Assembly (NCBI GenBank): GCA_028015205.1 | Contig: CM051519.1 | Location: 78,637,539 to 78,701,538 of the forward strand | Length of the DNA stretch: 64,000 nucleotides | Direction: 5' to 3' | Source: Mytilisepta virgata | Lineage: Eukaryota; Mollusca; Bivalvia; Mytilida; Mytilidae | Part shown: positions 34,672-46,889 of the stretch, in pieces | Layout of the letters: the number at the start of each line of letters is the position of its first letter | Numbering within the stretch: position 1 is the stretch's first letter | Translations under genes and position numbers: made by a program | The notes under the pieces: model-generated | What the model saw: only the letters and a program-made list of their open reading frames with translations | Told to the model about the DNA's origin: nothing | Databases searched by the model: none

Positions 34672-35799
34672 ATGAACAGCAACAGAATGCAGGAAATAGG
34701 TGATAATAACACTGGGAATTCAACTAATGCAAGTGTTTCCTTAGTTTATCTGAATGACAAGTTGGCGTTACGTTATCTTCCGGTGATAATTTACATATTC
34801 CTGCTGATGGTTACGGGTATCATAGGAAATATTTTAGTTTGTTTTGTTTACATTAATAATAAAAATCGAACATCAGCTTGTTATTTTATTTTAACATTAG
34901 CTTTGTTTGATCTATTGAACTGTGTAATTGGAATGCCAAACGAAATCGTAGATTTGCGCTACCCATACATGTTTTCATCATCGATAGCATGCAAAGTCTT
35001 GCGAACTATCGAATTTATTTCAACAATTGGATCGACAGTTGTGTTACTGGCAGTCGCGGTTGACAGATATAACCGGATATGCAAATTAGGAAAACACATG
35101 TCTAGTGCCAAAGCAAGAAAGGTTTGTGTAGCAGCTCTAATCATAGGTACTGTGGCTGCGTGGCCTGTTCCAATTCTAACTGGATTAAATACTATCGACT
35201 TACATATAGATGGAATTAAAGCAGTGGACTGTTCCATCGATCAGTCGATGCGCGGGATGGTCTACCCCTCAGTATTTAATGGACTACTGTGTATTTACTT
35301 TGTATTCTGTATTGGATTTTTCTGTGTTGTTTACTCTAGAATTATTATATATGTTAAAAAGAGAAAAGCTATTACACGACAACTAAGTTCATCGTTTAGG
35401 AGAGATGATAATGTCGAAAATGAGAACACCAATCAAACACGACTTCAGAATAACCATAATGTAGCATCCAAAACGATCTCTGATAAGTCAGAAGAAAGCA
35501 ACGGAAGTGTTAAAAAACACAAAGCCAGACACGGAATAAAGGTGACACGAACAACCGTAATTCTCGGTGCTGTGACATTAGCTTTTATAATTAGTTATCT
35601 ACCTTATTTATTGTTAATGGCTGTACGAACTCTTATAACAGATTTTGACGACAGATTAAATGCTGCAGCTGACATAGGTATTAAGTTTTGTGTCAAATCC
35701 TATCTTATAAATAACGCAATAAACCCGATCATTTATTGTTTCTTGAACAGAAAATTTAGAGACGATGTCAGAAAAATGTTTCATAAATGTTATTACTGA
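34672..35799 (+). CDS. Class A (rhodopsin-like) G-protein-coupled receptor
   Basis: A single-exon, 375-residue seven-helix receptor. The extracellular N-terminus has three N-glycosylation sequons (N12, N16, N19). TM1 spans about 36-61 with N53 (GN motif); TM2 has LALFD with D80; C107 before TM3 can pair with C187 in the second extracellular loop. TM3 ends in DRY (131-133), TM4 has W164, and TM5 ends near Y221. The third intracellular loop is long and polar (about 229-292). TM6 reads FIISYLP (305-311), so the usual CWxP is SYLP and the toggle tryptophan is absent. TM7 carries NPIIY (351-355), followed by helix 8 (FRDDVRKMF) and a short tail with C373. The receptor would couple to G proteins at the plasma membrane. 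The layout suggests a peptide or amine-type receptor, but the ligand cannot be read from sequence. The start is the first ATG after an upstream acceptor-like site at 34640; AATAAA at 36013-36018 fits as its polyadenylation signal. Confidence 0.92.
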   Translation: MNSNRMQEIGDNNTGNSTNASVSLVYLNDKLALRYLPVIIYIFLLMVTGIIGNILVCFVYINNKNRTSACYFILTLALFDLLNCVIGMPNEIVDLRYPYMFSSSIACKVLRTIEFISTIGSTVVLLAVAVDRYNRICKLGKHMSSAKARKVCVAALIIGTVAAWPVPILTGLNTIDLHIDGIKAVDCSIDQSMRGMVYPSVFNGLLCIYFVFCIGFFCVVYSRIIIYVKKRKAITRQLSSSFRRDDNVENENTNQTRLQNNHNVASKTISDKSEESNGSVKKHKARHGIKVTRTTVILGAVTLAFIISYLPYLLLMAVRTLITDFDDRLNAAADIGIKFCVKSYLINNAINPIIYCFLNRKFRDDVRKMFHKCYY

Positions 35800-36030
35800 A
35801 AGAGAAGCAGACATTGTTATCATCGTAACAATTATCAGTTTATTGCTTACACGATGAAACGATTTAACCAAAGAAAATTTCAATTTGAAAGGTCTGATTA
35901 ATTTACAGAACCGTGTATGAAATATCATAATTTTTATGACATGTTAGCTTTGCATTATTTTGAATTAATTGTTGCAATTGTCTTTTTAAAATGTTTATAT
36001 ACATATTAATGTAATAAAATATAAAGAATT
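35800..36030 (+). terminator. Receptor 3' UTR and polyadenylation signal
   Basis: AATAAA at 36013-36018, about 214 nt after the stop codon, is the first canonical signal and probably ends the receptor transcript. Confidence 0.55.
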
Positions 36031-37310
36031 ATGCTACCTTTGGTGATGAAGTCCGAAATTATCATCACTGTAGAAGTAGATAGGATTCAGAGGCGGTTAA
36101 AAAACTTCCGAAATACTTTTTACTGTTCAGGCAACAGATACATTCAAGGTTAAATTGAAACTTTTAATATTTTCAGTATTATAATCCTGTTGCCTCACGT
36201 GTTAGTGTTAACATACGATTTTAGATCCGATTTCAATTCGACTTGACATTTTTTTAAAGAAATTACAAATGCTTTAATGTCATGATTCATTTTAAGTTTT
36301 TCGTCGCAGTTTTATACACAATCTAAAGAAAATCGTTCAGTGTAAACTGAAACTATTTGGAAGTTGGATAAAAAAAAATTAACAATATGTTCTCATGTCT
36401 AAGTCGTGATGAAAAAAAATTTCTGGAGTGATGATAATATTAACTGAGCCTGAAACTAACATTGTCTTAGTATATGCGACAGTAACTTCGTTTTGTCAAG
36501 AAAGTCAACGTATATACTGTACACGAAACTTAGGAATCAATCGTTGAATGTTAACGCCATAAGCTTGCAGGACGTTGGTAAGAACTAATGAGAAAAGGGA
36601 AGTTCACAATTGAAAGTTTAATTTCCTAAAATTTATGTTCACTATAAAGTCAATTAAAAAAGTAATTCAAATTTTTTTTCAATGTTTTGTCTGTTACAAC
36701 TAACCAAAAGAATCAAGCTTAATCCAGACAGGCGATTTAAATATTTTTAAACCTCCTCTGATAGTCTTTTTTACAAAAAAAAGTTTATGAGTAGAAATAA
36801 ACTCAGTACAAATGCCCAATAAAATGTAACAACAGCAATAGCTATTCTAAATATTTCATGTACATTCTATTGTCGTCACGAATGTAGTTGATACATGTAT
36901 AAACTTTTTCGTTGCAATATTATCAACCGATGAATTTCAGCGGAACAAGGGCCCTTGGAATTACAAATGTATAAATGAATTTAAAATTCGATATTTAACA
37001 AAATTCGCATTGATAGACACAAAGTTCACTAGAGGAACATTTGAACATATTGATGCATATACTTCTAGCGGTAAATTCAGATGTATTAGCTCAAAATACA
37101 TAAAATAATTTACTTTACATGCATAGCTGATACATATTTAAAACGTCTAAAATCATAACAACGAATGAATGAAATACAGGTGAATGTGGTCATATTTATT
37201 GTGTCATTTGAAGGAGAAACAAACTGGATTATTGGAACAACTAGCGTTCTTCCGATAGAACACAGCAATACATGTAGAAGGTATGTACACAATTTTTCTA
37301 AGAGTTGGAG
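36031..37310. other. Non-coding stretch
   Basis: Nothing recognisable is seen. Confidence 0.5.
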
Positions 37311-37314
37311 GAAG

Positions 37315-38190
37315 CAGAACTCTTATTGCAATATGCAATGAAATATGTACATATAATACTAGTAATATTCATATTATCTGCTCCAAAACTTATATTCTAA
37401 TATGAGCTGCTGAAAACGTCAGTGGAACAAACCCATGGTAAAATTTACAATAAACCACGACCCACATGAAATAACGACGCCACAATGTTTCGAGCGCAAA
37501 TAGTTCATATTTTTTTCAATGGCGTCGGCAATTTGAAGACATTTTTCAATGGTTTTTCCCTATTAGAATCGAAATAATTCATGGACACCCGTGGTAATCA
37601 ATTTGCCACGGAATGGCCATATTTCTACGAATTTCAGGGTAAAATTTCGACAGAACTACGGGCAACCATGAATTATTTCTTAATTTTACTAAACAAATAA
37701 TATATGATACAGATGGCTTACTATGTACTAAATATACAATACCTAGTCATTGTCGGAAAATATAAAGTTTATTTGGGGGGGCTTTAGAAACATGAGAAGA
37801 GCCGAGCTTTGGTGAGCCTTTTTCCCTATGTTTCGCGGGAAGCCCAAATAAATTATATATGTTTCGACAATAACTTTTTATTGTCTTTATCGTGCAATCA
37901 TAACATTGCCACTTCAGATGCGCAAAATGCCTTAAAACTGCGTTTGAAGTTAAAATCCAGCTGCCGTGAAATGTGGAAAACTCCGTGACGCAATCTGTTA
38001 CATTTACTACGATACCCGCGCTCTTCATGTAAACACGTACTAGTAGACTTTGTTAGGTCATTGACCTAATGCGGCTCAAGTTTATTCTATACCTGTTCTT
38101 AGACTGGAAATGTCTTGATTGCAGGATAAAGATGTTTATTCATTATTTTTAGTGACTGAATGGTTCTGTTTCCGCATAAGAAACCACAGG
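37315..38190 (+). repeat. Interrupted copy of the 32865-33055 repeat
   Basis: Blocks shared with 32865-33055 appear in the same order at about 37315-37392, 37683-37730 and 38145-38190. Between them are about 290 bp containing an inverted repeat pair (GAAATAATTCATGG at 37571-37584 and its exact complement at 37666-37679) and about 400 bp containing the foldback at 37749-37871. The simplest reading is two insertions. Confidence 0.6.
37749..37871. mobile_element. Foldback (inverted-repeat) element of about 123 bp
   Basis: The left arm ATTGTCGGAAAATATAAAGT, then TTATTTGGG, pairs imperfectly with the right arm CCCAAATAAATTATATATG, then TTTCGACAAT. A shorter inner inverted repeat surrounds GCCGAGCTTTGGTGAGCC. 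It lies inside the second insertion described for 37315-38190. Confidence 0.6.
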
Positions 38191-41095
38191 TTAATTCAGG
38201 CAACTGATGTGTGTTTATTTAAATGTTTATTTTGTTTTACATCACATTCAACTCATTTGACTGTGTACCCGAACAGAACATCCGAACATCCTTGTCAATT
38301 AAGATTCCAATAAATTGATTGTGGGTTTTTCTTAACGATTTCACTTTCCATGCTTCCCGATTCTAAGATATCTTGTGCTGAATACATAATACAGTCAAAT
38401 ATAATTATAAATAAAATATTTTTTGAATTGGGAAGTAAACAAAGAGAAAAGAGCTGGCAGGAGTAATGAACTAACCAATGTAATAATTGTATTTGAACAT
38501 TTTACGAAAGTCCCTCAGAAACCAAGTAGCCAAGGTAAGTAGTCCTTCACTATTGATAACCAGAATCACAGAATACAGCACGTAGTATAACTGACCGCTA
38601 CAATATTATGCTGACCTCTGAATAACCCAAGTCTAAACTTTTTGTGTATAATTACATTAATACCCATTACCACATCATCTGTTAATGTCAGTTATTCTTT
38701 AAGTCAATGTATTCATAATTTAGATTTTAAGTAATGGACTTTACATATACCGATCTATATGATCTTGCGAATAAAAATAAACATAAAAAAATACAATAGG
38801 CTCCACCTTTCTACTCTTTTATATAAACAATTCAAAATTTGGAATTGACACATTTTTTTCAGTATGTGAGAACATAACCTCAATTATGTGGTACATGCTA
38901 ATAACCAACGGCGCATAGTGTTATTTTATAGTGTGTACCAGAATTCCCTTTTATTTCAAAATATTTTGACTAGTTGTTCTTTTTGGAGTGATTAGAGTTA
39001 ACTGTACTATATTTTAAAACTGCAAATGAAATGTCAGTTTGTGTCTTAATGGGTAAAAAACTGAAGCAGTTTAGAATAAATGGCATCTTAATCTACAAAA
39101 CCCATCTTTCACCGAAAAAAGGTTTTCTAAAATTAAATGTGCAAATTACTGTGGTTATAATTTTTTCTGTCAATTTTAATGAATGCACAGTTAACAATAA
39201 GCAATCTTATGAATAAAACAATAAAAATAATATAATAATAAAATATTGAAAATGTACAGATATAGTTTATTCGCCAATGTTGCAACATTCAATCATACTG
39301 AACAAGGACAAATTATATATGTAACAACTAGAGGTCACTGAAAATAGAGTGTTGGCCACATACAGAATGTTGTGGGTTGCATTTCATAATTTTCCTAAAT
39401 ACTAGAAAATGAAAGGATTATGGATACCCGTTAATGAACCAGCATCAAATGGACATGCAGTTAGTGGCCATGAATGAGTTCATAATTGGATATTTTCCTA
39501 TATACACATACAAAACCACAGTTATTTTCAATCTGATTTAATAAAATTTGAATTGGTGGTCAGAGAAATATGATTATACTGATAATATCAAATGTTAAAA
39601 TATGTTACTGTTTTTAAAATGCAAAATGTAAATCCAAATAAATTTTAACTAAAGATTCTTCATTCAACCTATTTAATTTTGACACTCATAAACCTTATTT
39701 GTGATTAAATACTGATTTCTCCAAATTTCGGAATCACAGAAAAATTTCAAAATTACCCGAAGAAACTTTAAATATTTCTGAGATTTATCGTAAAAGTTTC
39801 AGAATTATAGGATAAGAATTAATATTAGGTTAACATTTTGAAAAATAGTATTTTTATATTTTATATGAATTGCACATTGTATCGGAATAAATACAAGTGG
39901 AAACTCATAAATGGCCATTGAGTGTATGTCACTTACAATGTATATCTTTGGGTTCGTCAAGTAGCTTTCATGCACAAACCGACATAAAAAAAACTACGTA
40001 AACCCCCCCCCCCCCCCCCAAATACTGGTGTATAAACAATAAATCTCAGATATAAACTTTTTTCAAGTACAGAAAGCATTAAAGAGAACGTCACTAAAAT
40101 ATACACGGTTTTTGCTTGGAACGGGGAAATACATAATCGAGGTGTTAATCTCAGTAGGCTAGCTTCTCATTGAGCTTATCAATACTGTTCATTATCTCTA
40201 TGACGACTGTGTTAACTTCTTGGTAGGTAGATCATTAACATTACGCTGTCTACCGAACTCTCCATTAGCCATATTTCTGATTGAGAACCGAATTTTCGTA
40301 TTGGTTATTGACAATACCAGTTTTCCCTTCTGGCATCAAACCAACACAATAACATCTAATGATTAGTTATCTAATTTGTTGTGAGAAATGATACAAGAGA
40401 TAACAAGATTCCGAAGTTATCTTACAAAAATCCATCAGAGCTCATTTAAATGCCTATGACCCTGAGATCATGTACTAATTTAAAATACCAACAATGCCAG
40501 TTGCGTCAAGTGAGATTCTTCACAAAGATTTTCAGTAACATATTCTCCCGTCCAAACTGAATTTCCCGAAGAATAACTGCAACAATTTGTAAAGTGACCA
40601 AGCACTTTTTGTGCTTGCATTAAAATATTCCAAATGTTTTCTTTTTATCAAAACCTTGTCAAGAGTTTCAACGTGGTTCCTGAATAGAAACTCGGTGTAA
40701 AAGTAAAAGCAAGGTAAACATGTTTCTCAATGTGTATGCTGTTTTGTATATTTTTCTCTTTAGTTTTCTATCTAAAATTAATAGAATACGATATAGTTTA
40801 TTGCTCCAAAAGGGGGGGGGGGGGGGTTTAAACCTCAAGATTTCAAAATATACTGCAAGATATAAAATGAAATATTCAATGCTCATTGATACTACCAACT
40901 CGTTTTCCCATGAATGTTATTTTAACATTTTACATTGGCGAATTAGAAGAGGTTTTCTTTTTACTACAACGGTGTCTTGAAAGTTTAAATTCAGGATATT
41001 AAGACATAAACAATGCCCAAGTCAGTGGAAAATTCGTCTGTTGTGACTCGGCAGTAACATGGTCTATCATGATCCCGTTTAGCTTGTTTGGCTTG
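38191..41095. other. Non-coding stretch
   Basis: Contains a poly-C run (about 40002-40018), a poly-G run (about 40810-40826) and a donor-like CCAAG/GTAAGT at about 38534. No gene is supported. Confidence 0.5.
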
Positions 41096-41099
41096 TTAT

Positions 41100-41327
41100 T
41101 TACTAGTTCGCATTTTCGCGGGTGTCCTGCAGGAAGCAGAGACTGCTTACTCTTCCGGAGCACCAGAGTCTACCCCCGGTTTTTTGGTGGGGTCGATGTT
41201 GTTCATATGTTTTTAGTTTTTAATTGTAGTGCATGTATTGTTTTGGTCTTGTCTTCGTTGTTCTGCGGAGTTTGTCAGTTGTTACGATTTTCTCTCCTTC
41301 GAATATCCCTTTGGTATTTCTTGACTT
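41100..41327 (+). mobile_element. Penelope-like RT family 3' end, second copy of the 21858-22007 type
   Basis: TGCTTACTCTTCCGGAGCACC is followed by GGTTTTTTGGTGGGGTCGATG and continues to TTTGGTATTTCTTGACTTT at about 41327. It is nearly identical to the insertion at 21858-22007 but extends further 5' into the degraded C-terminal coding end. Confidence 0.65.
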
Positions 41328-42103
41328 TACTTCATAGCTACTTAAGACATATAGCTCTATATAGTTTGAGAAAGATAAGGTTATTCATTTACCCCGAAAG
41401 ATATTACCAATTTTAGCATCTGTTAATATAGTTCTTCAACTGAAGTATCTTTGATTCCAGCTGAATTTATAACTATTCTAAACGATAGATTTCCACAGAA
41501 ATTTACCAGATTGTGAACCCATTCTATAAATACTCACCACTAACGTTTTGGATATCGACAAAAAATACCCAATCAATACTTAAAAGTATTAGGAATCTCC
41601 ATATAAAGTCAAAATCCATAAACATGGCGAATTAGTGAGAACAGTAAAACGCATAACAGATATTAGTTACTACAACCCCCTAAAAAACATAAAAAAGAAA
41701 CAAAGAATAAACACAGCAAACTGAAAAGATTGAGAAAAAGACAGACAACAGAAAAACCAAAATGAGATTTCCAAAACAAAAAACTGTCCCAATTTGCTGT
41801 TAGAAATATTTTTGCCAATAATCCAAATGCATTATAAGAATTTTTACGTAGAATTAAAGAAACAGTGACTTGATTTTGTCGACATATTTTCCAGTTTATT
41901 TTTAGAGTGTGATGCCAAGTTTACGGTCATTATCAAACAAACGTTTTGAACATTCAAAATAACCCCAACTGTAGTTCTTAATGTGCAAAAAATAAGTGGT
42001 ATAAACAATTACAGAAATCTATACAAAAGTAACAAATAAACACAGTATTCAAATTGGAAAACATTTGACATAATATTGCTATACATCCATATTTAAAATC
42101 TGT
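41328..42103. other. Non-coding stretch
   Basis: AT-rich, no recognisable feature. Confidence 0.5.
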
Positions 42104-42182
42104 GGTGGCCAAGGGATGTAGGTAGATCGCCATTACTAATAATTTATTAGTAGTAACGACCTACCTATATCACCTGGCCACC
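42104..42182. repeat. Palindrome made of two head-to-head SINE-head (tRNA-like) arms
   Basis: GGTGGCCAAGGGATGTAGGT at the left and its imperfect complement ending in GGCCACC at the right meet around ATAATTTATTA. Each arm, read outside-in, resembles the tRNA-like head of the SINE at 56135-56399 (GGTGGCCGAGTGGTCTAGGT, then TCGTCATGACTACTAAT), including the A-box region but not the B box. Confidence 0.6.
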
Positions 42183-43580
42183 GTGTCATTGGTAAGTACA
42201 GTGACCTCATACTCAATATTTTTCATTTGTTAATTTCCAAAATTCAAAAATATGTTTTCAAAATGTATTTTATTTAGCACCATAATTCTTTCAAGCGGGA
42301 TGGAAAGTGATACTTCCTAATATCGATAAGAGAAACCCAAAATCGAAATTTTCGACTCTTAATCGATAAGGATTATAGTATCGATCGCTGTTGTACGAAT
42401 ATTTATGAAACTTTGAAAAGGCTGGTCAGCAGGATCGGCATCTCATGCTATAAGTTCATCACCCCTTAGGCGATTTGAAACTCATTTCCGGTAAAACAGA
42501 AAGAGCAATCGACAGTCAACTGGAGTAGGAATCTACGATGTGAAATAGTCTGGAGAGAAAATGACACTTTCTTACTACCAACCAATCGGCTGTAAAACTT
42601 GTAAAATGTGAGATTCTTAAAAAAAACACCTTGCTGCAATGTCAGACATCGTATAAACTTAAATAATGTATAAGACATTAAACAGGAAATAGAACTTCCT
42701 TTTTAGAACTTGTAAAATGAACATGTATCAAGTACATAACAATGTAACCATTTCTGTCCGAAAGTCACAACGATTAAAGACTTTATAATAATGTTATAGG
42801 TTTGGTTTTAAAGGATAAGTTTTACAGGAACGGTACATTGGAGTATGTTCGCAGTAATTTACCGTAGATACTCCAATCAAGGAAGATTGATCGCTACAGA
42901 CTTTGAGTGAGTCATCAGTGAACAGTAAGTAATGTAAGATTCCTTCTCTTTCTGTCATTCTTTTTGTAAAGACCTGTAGAAAACTAAATTTTAATACTTT
43001 ATTTACTTCTTGGGTGTTTTGTCATTACAGAGATGACCAGGATATTGACGAACAAACTCCGACGAACGAACGTAATAGGAGCGGTAATTGTATGTTTAAC
43101 TTAAAGATGCTTTCATGTTAAAACTGTAGTTGGATGCAATCACGATAATAGATAGAAATGCATAAAATATACCGATTTTAGGAAAGGTTTTCGTAACATA
43201 AATGAATGACGTTTAAAAGTTTCTGAAAGTGTTACATATTTTACGATCCAATGTAGTTGTTTATTACTGTTGAAAGTATGATGAAATGTACATCAGATTT
43301 TGTAGTATTCGAGTGGGCTGTTACTAAAACGTGGAAACGGAAAACCACGATTTTTATTTAAAAATAGAATAATTACATTGTGACGTAATAACATGCTTCT
43401 TAACCAATAACATTGCGACACGTATTTAACAAGCTGTCTTTTATGTCTAAATGAAAATCAGCAGCACGAGACACCTGTGTACTAATCAATTACATATTAT
43501 TGAGCGAAATTGATTATTACCGCGTGCATTACTTAATATTATCAGATTAAAGTATTTTTGCACTAAAATGTAATTATAAA
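42183..43580. other. Non-coding stretch with a possible short intron
   Basis: 42925-43030 looks like a complete small intron (GTAAGTAATG at the left, TTTTGTCATTACAG at the right), followed by a 53-bp exon-like segment with a GTAATT donor. Spliced, it would read EQDDQDIDEQTPTNERNRSG, but a stop lies just upstream in that frame. A 10-bp hairpin (ATTGGAGTAT with ATACTCCAAT) is at about 42838-42877. No gene is claimed. Confidence 0.3.
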
Positions 43581-43736
43581 AACTGAATGCATCTTTTTGT
43601 AGCTTCATGTGCATGTCAAAGTGTGGACCGAAGGCACCGTGATTTTTTGTATTAAGCGCTTCCGCGCTTCATACAAATTGTGCTTCGGTCCACACTTTTT
43701 ACATGCCAATGAAGCTACAAAAAGATGCATTCAATT
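43581..43736. mobile_element. Foldback element, arms of about 60-70 bp
   Basis: GAATGCATCTTTTTGTAGCTTCAT at the left is matched by ATGAAGCTACAAAAAGATGC, then ATTC, at the right. The next block, AAGTGTGGACCGAAG, pairs with CTTCGGTCCACACTT. The centre is GCGCTTCCGCGC. The outermost 4 bp carry one mismatch. The structure could form a long hairpin. Confidence 0.8.
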
Positions 43737-43739
43737 CTT

Positions 43740-46300
43740 AATTAATGAATGTTACATGGTTACATGTATATACTCTTAATGCTAAGTAGCCGGGTATAAT
43801 CGACATAATATGGGACTTGGTTGCATTGTCTGTTGTTACGTATTTTTTGCATATTTGGTTTCTAGTAAAATTAACAGTCATATTTATGCTGTATTGTATT
43901 GAACAACTTGAATTATCATAGATCGCTTATGCATATCTTTATACCACGTGGTCCTCTGTACTGTAATTTCATTTTTAAAGAACTGTTCCGACTCAAGCCG
44001 AAAAAACTAGCTCCGCCCGCGATATCTTCTTACTACAAGCAAAGTACACGTGGTATGCTTCTAGGTATTTGCCACCAAAAGTCTTTTGATGCTTTAATAT
44101 ATTTTTAACAAGGATTTGCTTGCCGTGATAAATATCTGGTCTTATCTAAACCTTTAAAGGGACTAAGTCGAAATGTGTTAATTGAGAATCCAATAAATCA
44201 TTTATATCCCCCATGGCATAACGTTCTTAAGATAATTTTAAACTAAAAGCGGTGTTAGAGTAATATATAATAAATGAAGATAATCCATTAGAACTGTCAA
44301 ATGACATGTATGTTTGAGAATTTTTTATCATTGTTACTCTAAAGATTTTTAAATAACCAATCATTCGAGACATTTTTTTAAATAAAATTGCCCTCCAAGA
44401 CAACGGTACTTCATTCTGCTCATATCTGCCACCGACCCCATATAGGCATGTGGGAAGAACAATTTAAAAAGTTCTTGTAAGGGTAAGTGTTAATTTTTTT
44501 TTAAAGTAGCGGCACATATCGACATACGAAGTTAGAACTCGAAGGAAAATATACAAAACTTCCTATTATTTTTTTAAATCTAAGTTATTCCAAGTTATGA
44601 TCGTACAACATGGTCAGTTGTCAAATTAAAAATGTATTTCACAAGTAATCATAAGATAATGTGTGTCTGTCAGTGTGTCCATAATGTAGTTGTAAGTGCA
44701 ACTCTTATACAGATTTTCATGAAATTTACACAAAGGGGTATATCATATGAAGATGTGCATGTCGAAAAAAAGTATATGCCCACACTTTCAAATGATATAA
44801 TTTGACTTAGAATTTTTATCCACAGGCTGGATGAAGATTGGCGTGGGCATCCTTCATTAACTTTGCCTACAAGACATCTAGCTTGAAAAAGAGCATTTTA
44901 TACATGTTTTTGTACTCCTGCTCCACAGGAGAGAATGTACACTGTTTTACTCTGACTTGTCTGTCCGTCCGTCCGTCCGTCCGTAACTTTTTTCCGTCGC
45001 AGTTTTCTCATTAACTATTGGTCGCAGCTGCTTGAAATTTTGAAACATTATTTCTGTATGTTATGCCGTATGGTGTGATTCATTTTCGTAATATCTGTAA
45101 TCAATTTCCTGTTTACTAGGGACTTGAATTTTTACTTAATTTTTTGGAATGTTGAAATTTCTGTCGCAGTTTTCTCGGCAACTACTTATCGAAATTTTGA
45201 CACAATCTCTCTGAATGATGCCAGGGAACAACCAGGTCTTCATGTTTCTAAAGGATCTTCAATACAGGAAAATGTGAAGGAAAAATCAAGACAGTCCCTC
45301 ATATCTCAGTCTACATTGATACATATATATAGATAAATAATCAAACCTTTCTTGTTGAGGAAATAAGTCTGGGATATCATTGAACATGCAAGCAAAATTT
45401 GCTACCTTCTGTCCGAGATTATATATTCCTTAAATGGCTGACGTAAATGTAGAAGGTAGGTTAATATTAGTTTTTAAATATGGTGGTACGTCAGCATTCT
45501 TTCTCTGAGAATTCACCAAGATCCATCATGACAATGTCGTAATCTTGATGAGTATCAATGTATTATATATTAGAGTATTACATTTCACCCAGTTAATCCT
45601 AAATAATCTAACCTAGTTTTATGTATGAGGATGTAATTCCCTTAAGAACCGACTACTATGTAAAATCGGCTTTAAGTACCATGCAAGTTTATTTTATCAG
45701 CATTTTCGATTTTCTGAGTGCCGAGTATTAAAATTTCGGCTTCTCGAGTACCATACTACCAAGTGCTGCCTAAAAATTAGCCAAAGGGCAAAGTAACAAA
45801 AAGTACTCATTGACTCAAGCAAGTTAGCCTGACTGATTTCAGATGAGGTGGTTTTATTTCAGTCCTTAGTTCACTCAACCACATGGTTTTACGTGTACTT
45901 TAAAACATACATATAAGACAAGTGGCGAATATATTAATTTCTCATAACACTGCAGATGTCGCCCTCGTGCATTCTAGTTTCATGTGATGTTTAATCTCGA
46001 AAGGGTATCATTGTTTACTGATTACTTCACGCCAAACAACCTTTATTCCATTTTGAAGACGTGTGGAATTTTAACACGCCTTGTTTGAAGACGTGCGGAT
46101 ACGAAAAATGTAGGTAAACTAAGGAAGCAAATTGCACTTCTGCAGTTGCAAATATTTTGCCCATCAATAGTCGAAGTTTTATAGTTTCAGCCATTCACTT
46201 TTAAATGGCGCTAATTGTATTTTCAGCAATTCAGCAGTTTTTGCAAACATAGTGCACAAAAAGTAGTAATCGAAAGTGAAAATAAAACCAAGTGACTGAC
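43740..46300. other. Non-coding stretch with a CCGT microsatellite
   Basis: (CCGT)n at about 44968-44990 sits in a decayed repeat: CCGTCGCAGTTTTCTCATTAAC at about 44995 recurs as TGTCGCAGTTTTCTCGGCAAC at about 45162. This resembles a pearl-like element on the plus strand but is too degraded to define. No gene is supported. Confidence 0.4.
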
Positions 46301-46306
46301 ACTAGA

Positions 46307-46536
46307 GGCTATAACCCCTCTTTTCGTACGCAGGATTCGGAGGCCTTTTTAGAGCGTATTTCGTACGCAGACATGGTATGCGGTACGCAACACATGCAGT
46401 ATACCGTACGCAGATGCAAATTTTGGAATATTTGCACAAAATAACGGTTTTCAAACTGTAATTTAAAACGTACGCTGGATTCAAGCTGTAAATTTATAGC
46501 GTATTCCGGATTCAAGAAGGGAGGGGGGTTATAGCC
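46307..46536. mobile_element. Small TIR element (MITE-like)
   Basis: GGCTATAACCCC at the left end is the exact complement of GGGGTTATAGCC at the right end. Further in, CGTACGCAGGATTC, CGTACGCTGGATTC and GCGTATTCCGGATTC repeat in both orientations. About 230 bp with no ORF; target duplication not resolved. Confidence 0.6.
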
Positions 46537-46661
46537 ACACACTTCCGGGCTATGTACTAATACTCTATATGCAGTCGGTAAATTCTCCCCAAATCCCTTA
46601 TTTTTCTATCGTCCTCACTTTTTTTGATATTTCTTCCTCGCTTGCAATTCGTTGATAAATA

Positions 46662-46889
46662 TATTTTATATCGTTCCAAATTGGGGTTTTTCCCTTCTAA
46701 AGTTAATATTATTAATAGCTTCTATTTTAGTATGTAATTAACTGATTTGCACGTGAAAAGCTTTGGCAGTTAACGGGCGGGGTTTTTAAATTGATATATA
46801 AGGTACGGGATTTGAATATTCAGTATCGAAGGTGCTCGCAGTGACAACGAAATTTAACGATAGTTAATAGAGTGCTGCTTCGTTTATTA
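46662..46889 (+). repeat. Split direct repeat A1
   Basis: 228 bp, identical to A2 at 52892-53119. It likely holds the promoter and 5' leader; the gag ATG overlaps its last base. Confidence 0.92.

Noticed and set aside
34959..35237. 92-codon minus-strand ORF
   Set aside because: Shadow of the receptor gene.
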